The translations under genes were made by a program, and so were the position numbers. Of a stretch of 64,000 nucleotides of DNA, positions 61,010 through 64,000 are shown piece after piece. The notes below the pieces were generated by a model. The model was not told the origin of the DNA, did not search any database, and saw only the letters and a program-made list of their open reading frames with translations. The stretch comes from Panulirus ornatus (lineage: Eukaryota > Arthropoda > Malacostraca > Decapoda > Palinuridae): assembly GCF_036320965.1 (NCBI RefSeq), contig NC_092241.1, forward strand, positions 62,001 to 126,000. Reading direction: 5' to 3'. How positions within the stretch are numbered: the first letter of the stretch is position 1; the number at the start of each line of letters is the position of its first letter.

Positions 61010-63098
61010 TTATATACTTTGTCGCTGTCTCCCGCGTTTGCGAGGTAGCGCAAGGAAACAGACGAAAGAAATGGCCCAACCCCCCCCGATACACATGTAC
61101 ATACACACGTCCACACACGCAAATATACATACCTACACAGCTTTCCATGGTTTACCCCAGACGCTTCACATGCCTTGATTCAATCCACTGACAGCACGTC
61201 AACCCCTGTATACCACATCGCTCCAATTCACTCTGTTCCTTGCCCTCCTTTCACCCTCCTGCATGTTCAGGCCCCGATCACTCAAAATCTTTTTCACTCC
61301 ATCTTTCCACCTCCAATTTGGTCTCCCTCTTCTCCTCATTCCCTCCACCTCCGACACATATATCCTCTTGGTCAATCTTTCCTCACTCATTCTCTCCATG
61401 TGCCCAAACCATTTCAAAACACCCTCTTCTGCTCTCTCAACCACGCTCTTTTTATTTCCACACATCTCTCTTACCCTTACGTTACTTACTCGATCAAACC
61501 ACCTCACACCACACATTTTCCTCAAACATCTCATTTCCAGCACGTCCATCCTCCTGCGCACAACTCTATCCATAGCCCACGCCTCGCAACCATACAACAT
61601 TGTTGGAACCACTATTCCTTCAAACATACCCATTTTTGCTTTCCGAGATAATGTTCTCGACTTCCACACATTTTTCAAGGCTCCCAAAATTTTCGCCCCC
61701 TCCCCCACCCTATGATCCACTTCCGCTTCAGTGGTTCCATCCGCTGACAGATCCACTCCCAGATATCTAAAACACTTCACTTCCTCCAGTTTTTCTCCAT
61801 TCAAACTCACCTCCCAATTGACTTGACCCTCAACCCTACTGTACCTAATAACCTTGCTCTTATTCACATTTACTCTTAACTTTCTTCTTCCACACACTTT
61901 ACCAAACTCAGTCACCAGCTTCTGCAGTTTCTCACATGAATCAGCCACCAGCGCTGTATCATCAGCGAACAACAACTGACTCACTTCCCAAGCTCTCTCA
62001 TCCCCAACAGACTTCATACTTGCCCCTCTTTCCAAAACTCTTGCATTTACCTCCCTAACAACCCCATCCATAAACAAATTAAACAACCATGGAGACATCA
62101 CACACCCCTGCCGCAAACCTACATTCACTGAGAACCAATCACTTTTCTCTCTTCCTACACGTACACATGCCTTACATCCTCAATAAAAACTTTTCACTGC
62201 TTCTAACAACTTTCCTCCCACACCATATATTCTTAGTACCTTCCACAGAGCATCTCTATCAACTCTATCATATGCCTTCTCCAGATCCATAAATGCTACA
62301 TACAAATCCATTTGCTTTTCTAAGTATTTCTCACATACATTCTTCAAAGCAAACACCTGATCCACACATCCTCTACCACTTCTGAAACCGCACTGCTCTT
62401 CCCCAATCTGATGCTCTGTACATGCCTTCACCCTCTCAATCAATACCCTCCCATATAATTTCCCAGGAATACTCAACAAACTTATACCTCTGTAATTTGA
62501 GCACTCACTCTTATCCCCTTTGCCTTTGTACAATGGCACTATGCATGCATTCCGCCAATCCTCAGGCACCTCACCATGAGTCATACATACATTAAATAAC
62601 CTTACCAACCAGTCAACAATACAGTCACCCCCTTTTTTAATAAATTCCACTGCAATACCATCCAAACCTGCTGCCTTGCCGGCTTTCATCTTCCGCAAAG
62701 CTTTTACTACCTCTTCTCTGTTTACCAAATCATTTTCCCTAACCCTCTCACTTTGCACACCACCTCGACCAAAACACCCTATATCTGCCACTCTGTCATC
62801 AGACACATTCAACAAACCTTCAAAATACTCATTCCATCTCCTTCTCACATCACCACTACTTGTTATCACCTCCCCATTTACGCCCTTCACTGAAGTTCCC
62901 ATTTGCTCCCTTGTCTTACGCACCCTATTTACCTCCTTCCAGAACATCTTTTTATTCTCCCTAAAATTTACTGATAGTCTCTCACCCCAACTCTCATTTG
63001 CCCTTTTTTTCACCTCTTGCACCTTACTCTTGACCTCCTGTCTCTTTCTTTTATACTTCTCCCACTCAATTGCATTTTTTTCCCTGCAAAAATCGTCC
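61010..63098 (-). mobile_element. RTE-like LINE (minus), linker to S-type tail
   Basis: Terminal hairpin 61,017-61,055, short 3' UTR, then ORFs 61,199-62,128 (309 codons, motif B to YRG) and 62,180-63,100 (306 codons, linker to motif A and KSFY). Only a CGA-to-TGA change near 62,180 separates them, so this copy is one lesion from a continuous frame over its length. It ends in the linker (GRFLQG region) at a head-to-head junction with a plus-strand copy. Confidence 0.94.
61199..62128 (-). pseudogene. RTE RT C-terminal ORF (309 codons)
   Basis: Motif B LRQGCVMSPWLFNLF near the start, FADD, thumb and C-terminal domain ending YRG-stop. Private changes such as LSADGTTEAE and LRKMCGVRW. Complete to the family C-terminus. 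Confidence 0.9.
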
Positions 63099-63100
63099 AA
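62180..63100 (-). pseudogene. RTE linker and RT N-terminal ORF (306 codons)
   Basis: Covers most of the linker and the RT to motif A and GKLLEAVKSFY-stop. The first residues (MDDFCRE) are read across the junction and are not native. RT blocks are intact. Confidence 0.9.
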
Positions 63101-63456
63101 CTGGAGGGATGTCTGATCATTATCTTGTGGAGGCTAAGGTGAAGATTAGTATGGGTTTTCAGAAAAGAGGAGTGAATGTTGGGGGTGAAGAAGGTGGTGA
63201 GAGTAAGTGAGCTTGGGAAGGAGACCTGTGTGGGGAAGTAACAGGAGAGACTGTGTACAGAATGGAAAAAGGTGAGAACAATGGAAGTTAGGGGAGTGGG
63301 GAGGAATGGGATGTATTTAGGGAATCAGTGATGGATTGCGCAAAAGATGCTTGTGGCATGAGAAGAGTGGGAGGTGGGCTGTTTAGAAAGGGTAGTGAGT
63401 GGTGGGATGAAGAAGTAAGAGTATTAGTGAAAGAGAAGAGAGAGGCATTTGGACGA
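63099..63456 (+). mobile_element. RTE-like LINE (plus), endonuclease C-term and linker
   Basis: Starts at GGMSDHYLVEAK (endonuclease SDH motif) and runs to REAFGR. Frameshifts near 63,180 and 63,298 and a stop near 63,239. Continues after a TA insert at 63,482 as the same copy with 382 bp missing. Confidence 0.9.
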
Positions 63457-63481
63457 TATATATATGTATATATATATATAT
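63457..63481. repeat. (TA)n filling an RTE internal deletion
   Basis: About 25 bp of TA with one G, exactly where 382 bp of linker (equivalent to 58,801-59,182) is absent. Confidence 0.93.
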
Positions 63482-64000
63482 AGTGAAAGCTTTGCGGAAG
63501 ATGAAAGCCGGCAAGGCAGCAGGTTTGGATGGTATTGCAGTGGAATTTATTAAAAAAGGGGGTGACTGTATTGTTGACTGGTTGGTAAGGTTATTTAATG
63601 TATGTATGACTCATGGTGAGGTGCCTGAGGATTGGCGGAATGCGTGCATAGTGCCATTGTACAAAGGCAAAGGGGATAAGAGTGAGTGCTCAAATTACAG
63701 AGGTATAAGTTTGTTGAGTATTCCTGGTAAATTATATGGGAGGGTATTGATTGAGAGGGTGAAGGCATGTACAGAGCATCAGATTGGGGAAGAGCAGTGT
63801 GGTTTCAGAAATGGTAGAGGATGTGTGGATCAGGTGTTTGCTTTGGAGAATGTATGTGAGAAATACTTAGAAAAGCAAATGGATTTGTATGTAGCATTTA
63901 TGGATCTGGAGAAGGCATATGATAGAGTTGATAGAGATGCTCTGTGGAAGGTATTAAGAATATATGGTGTGGGAGGAAAGTTGTTAGAGGCAGTGAAAAG
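63482..64000 (+). mobile_element. RTE-like LINE (plus), RT N-terminal, runs off window
   Basis: From VKALRKMKAGKAAGLDG through [23 protein letters not shown] (Ser to Asn) and motif A AFMDLEKAYDRVD to VGGKLLEAVK at the window end. No stop is seen in the frame (63,482 onward), so the copy may be intact further on. Confidence 0.93.

Overview
The window is eukaryotic repeat-dominated DNA, most plausibly from a decapod crustacean. This is inferred from very dense microsatellites (long (TA)n, (TG)n, (AAT)n), an animal-type spliced exon, RTE-clade LINEs, Penelope-like elements and a Tigger transposon. I see no bacterial operons, rRNA genes, CRISPR arrays or phage genes. Only one host gene is recognised: an internal or first coding exon of a CCDC97 homologue (about 55,163-55,457, + strand). 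Two other stretches may be host coding: a GC-rich ORF ending at 13,764 and a short CpG-rich minus-strand ORF near 8,070-8,200.

Nearly everything else is one RTE-like non-LTR retrotransposon family. It has a single ORF of about 1,000 codons: AP-endonuclease, linker, then reverse transcriptase with a FADD active site. About 29 fragments lie on both strands. The family has a structured 5' UTR of about 120 bp and a 3' UTR in two forms. The long form (L) carries an internal hairpin. The short form (S) lost about 255 bp, and all S copies seen stop at an earlier codon. Both forms end in a conserved hairpin followed by A-rich and (TA)n tails. A small SINE-like element (three copies) has the RTE 5' UTR at its head and a diverged RTE 3' hairpin at its tail. 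Three Penelope-like fragments carry RT and GIY-YIG coding remains, and each 3' repeat has a hammerhead-ribozyme-like core.

Layout. 1-10,500: RTE pieces flanking two 15-bp minisatellite arrays (621-2,537 and 5,545-7,463). The segment between them looks like a noisy, partly unreadable duplicate of 7,464-10,110, probably an assembly error. 10,590-20,440: PLE, RTE, a possible host ORF, RTE, PLE. 20,500-34,290: mostly plus-strand RTE copies separated by (TA)n, with SINE-like elements and an orphan PLE end. 34,350-47,970: minus-strand RTE copies, including the longest intact ORF (38,085-40,205, 706 codons) and a 2.07-kb tandem duplication. 47,985-54,210: older RTE copies, one split by an internally deleted Tigger element with TA target duplication. 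54,210-55,900: host region with the CCDC97 exon and a tRNA-like SINE. 55,908-64,000: RTE copies forming a palindrome of nearly 5 kb around a (TA)n centre at 60,893-60,999.

The strongest candidates for follow-up are the PLE hammerhead motifs, the SINE-like element sharing both RTE ends, the junctions where RTE copies are cut at unrelated positions but always joined to (TA)n, and the assembly anomaly at 2,720-5,320. All alignments were made by eye within the window; no database search was run.
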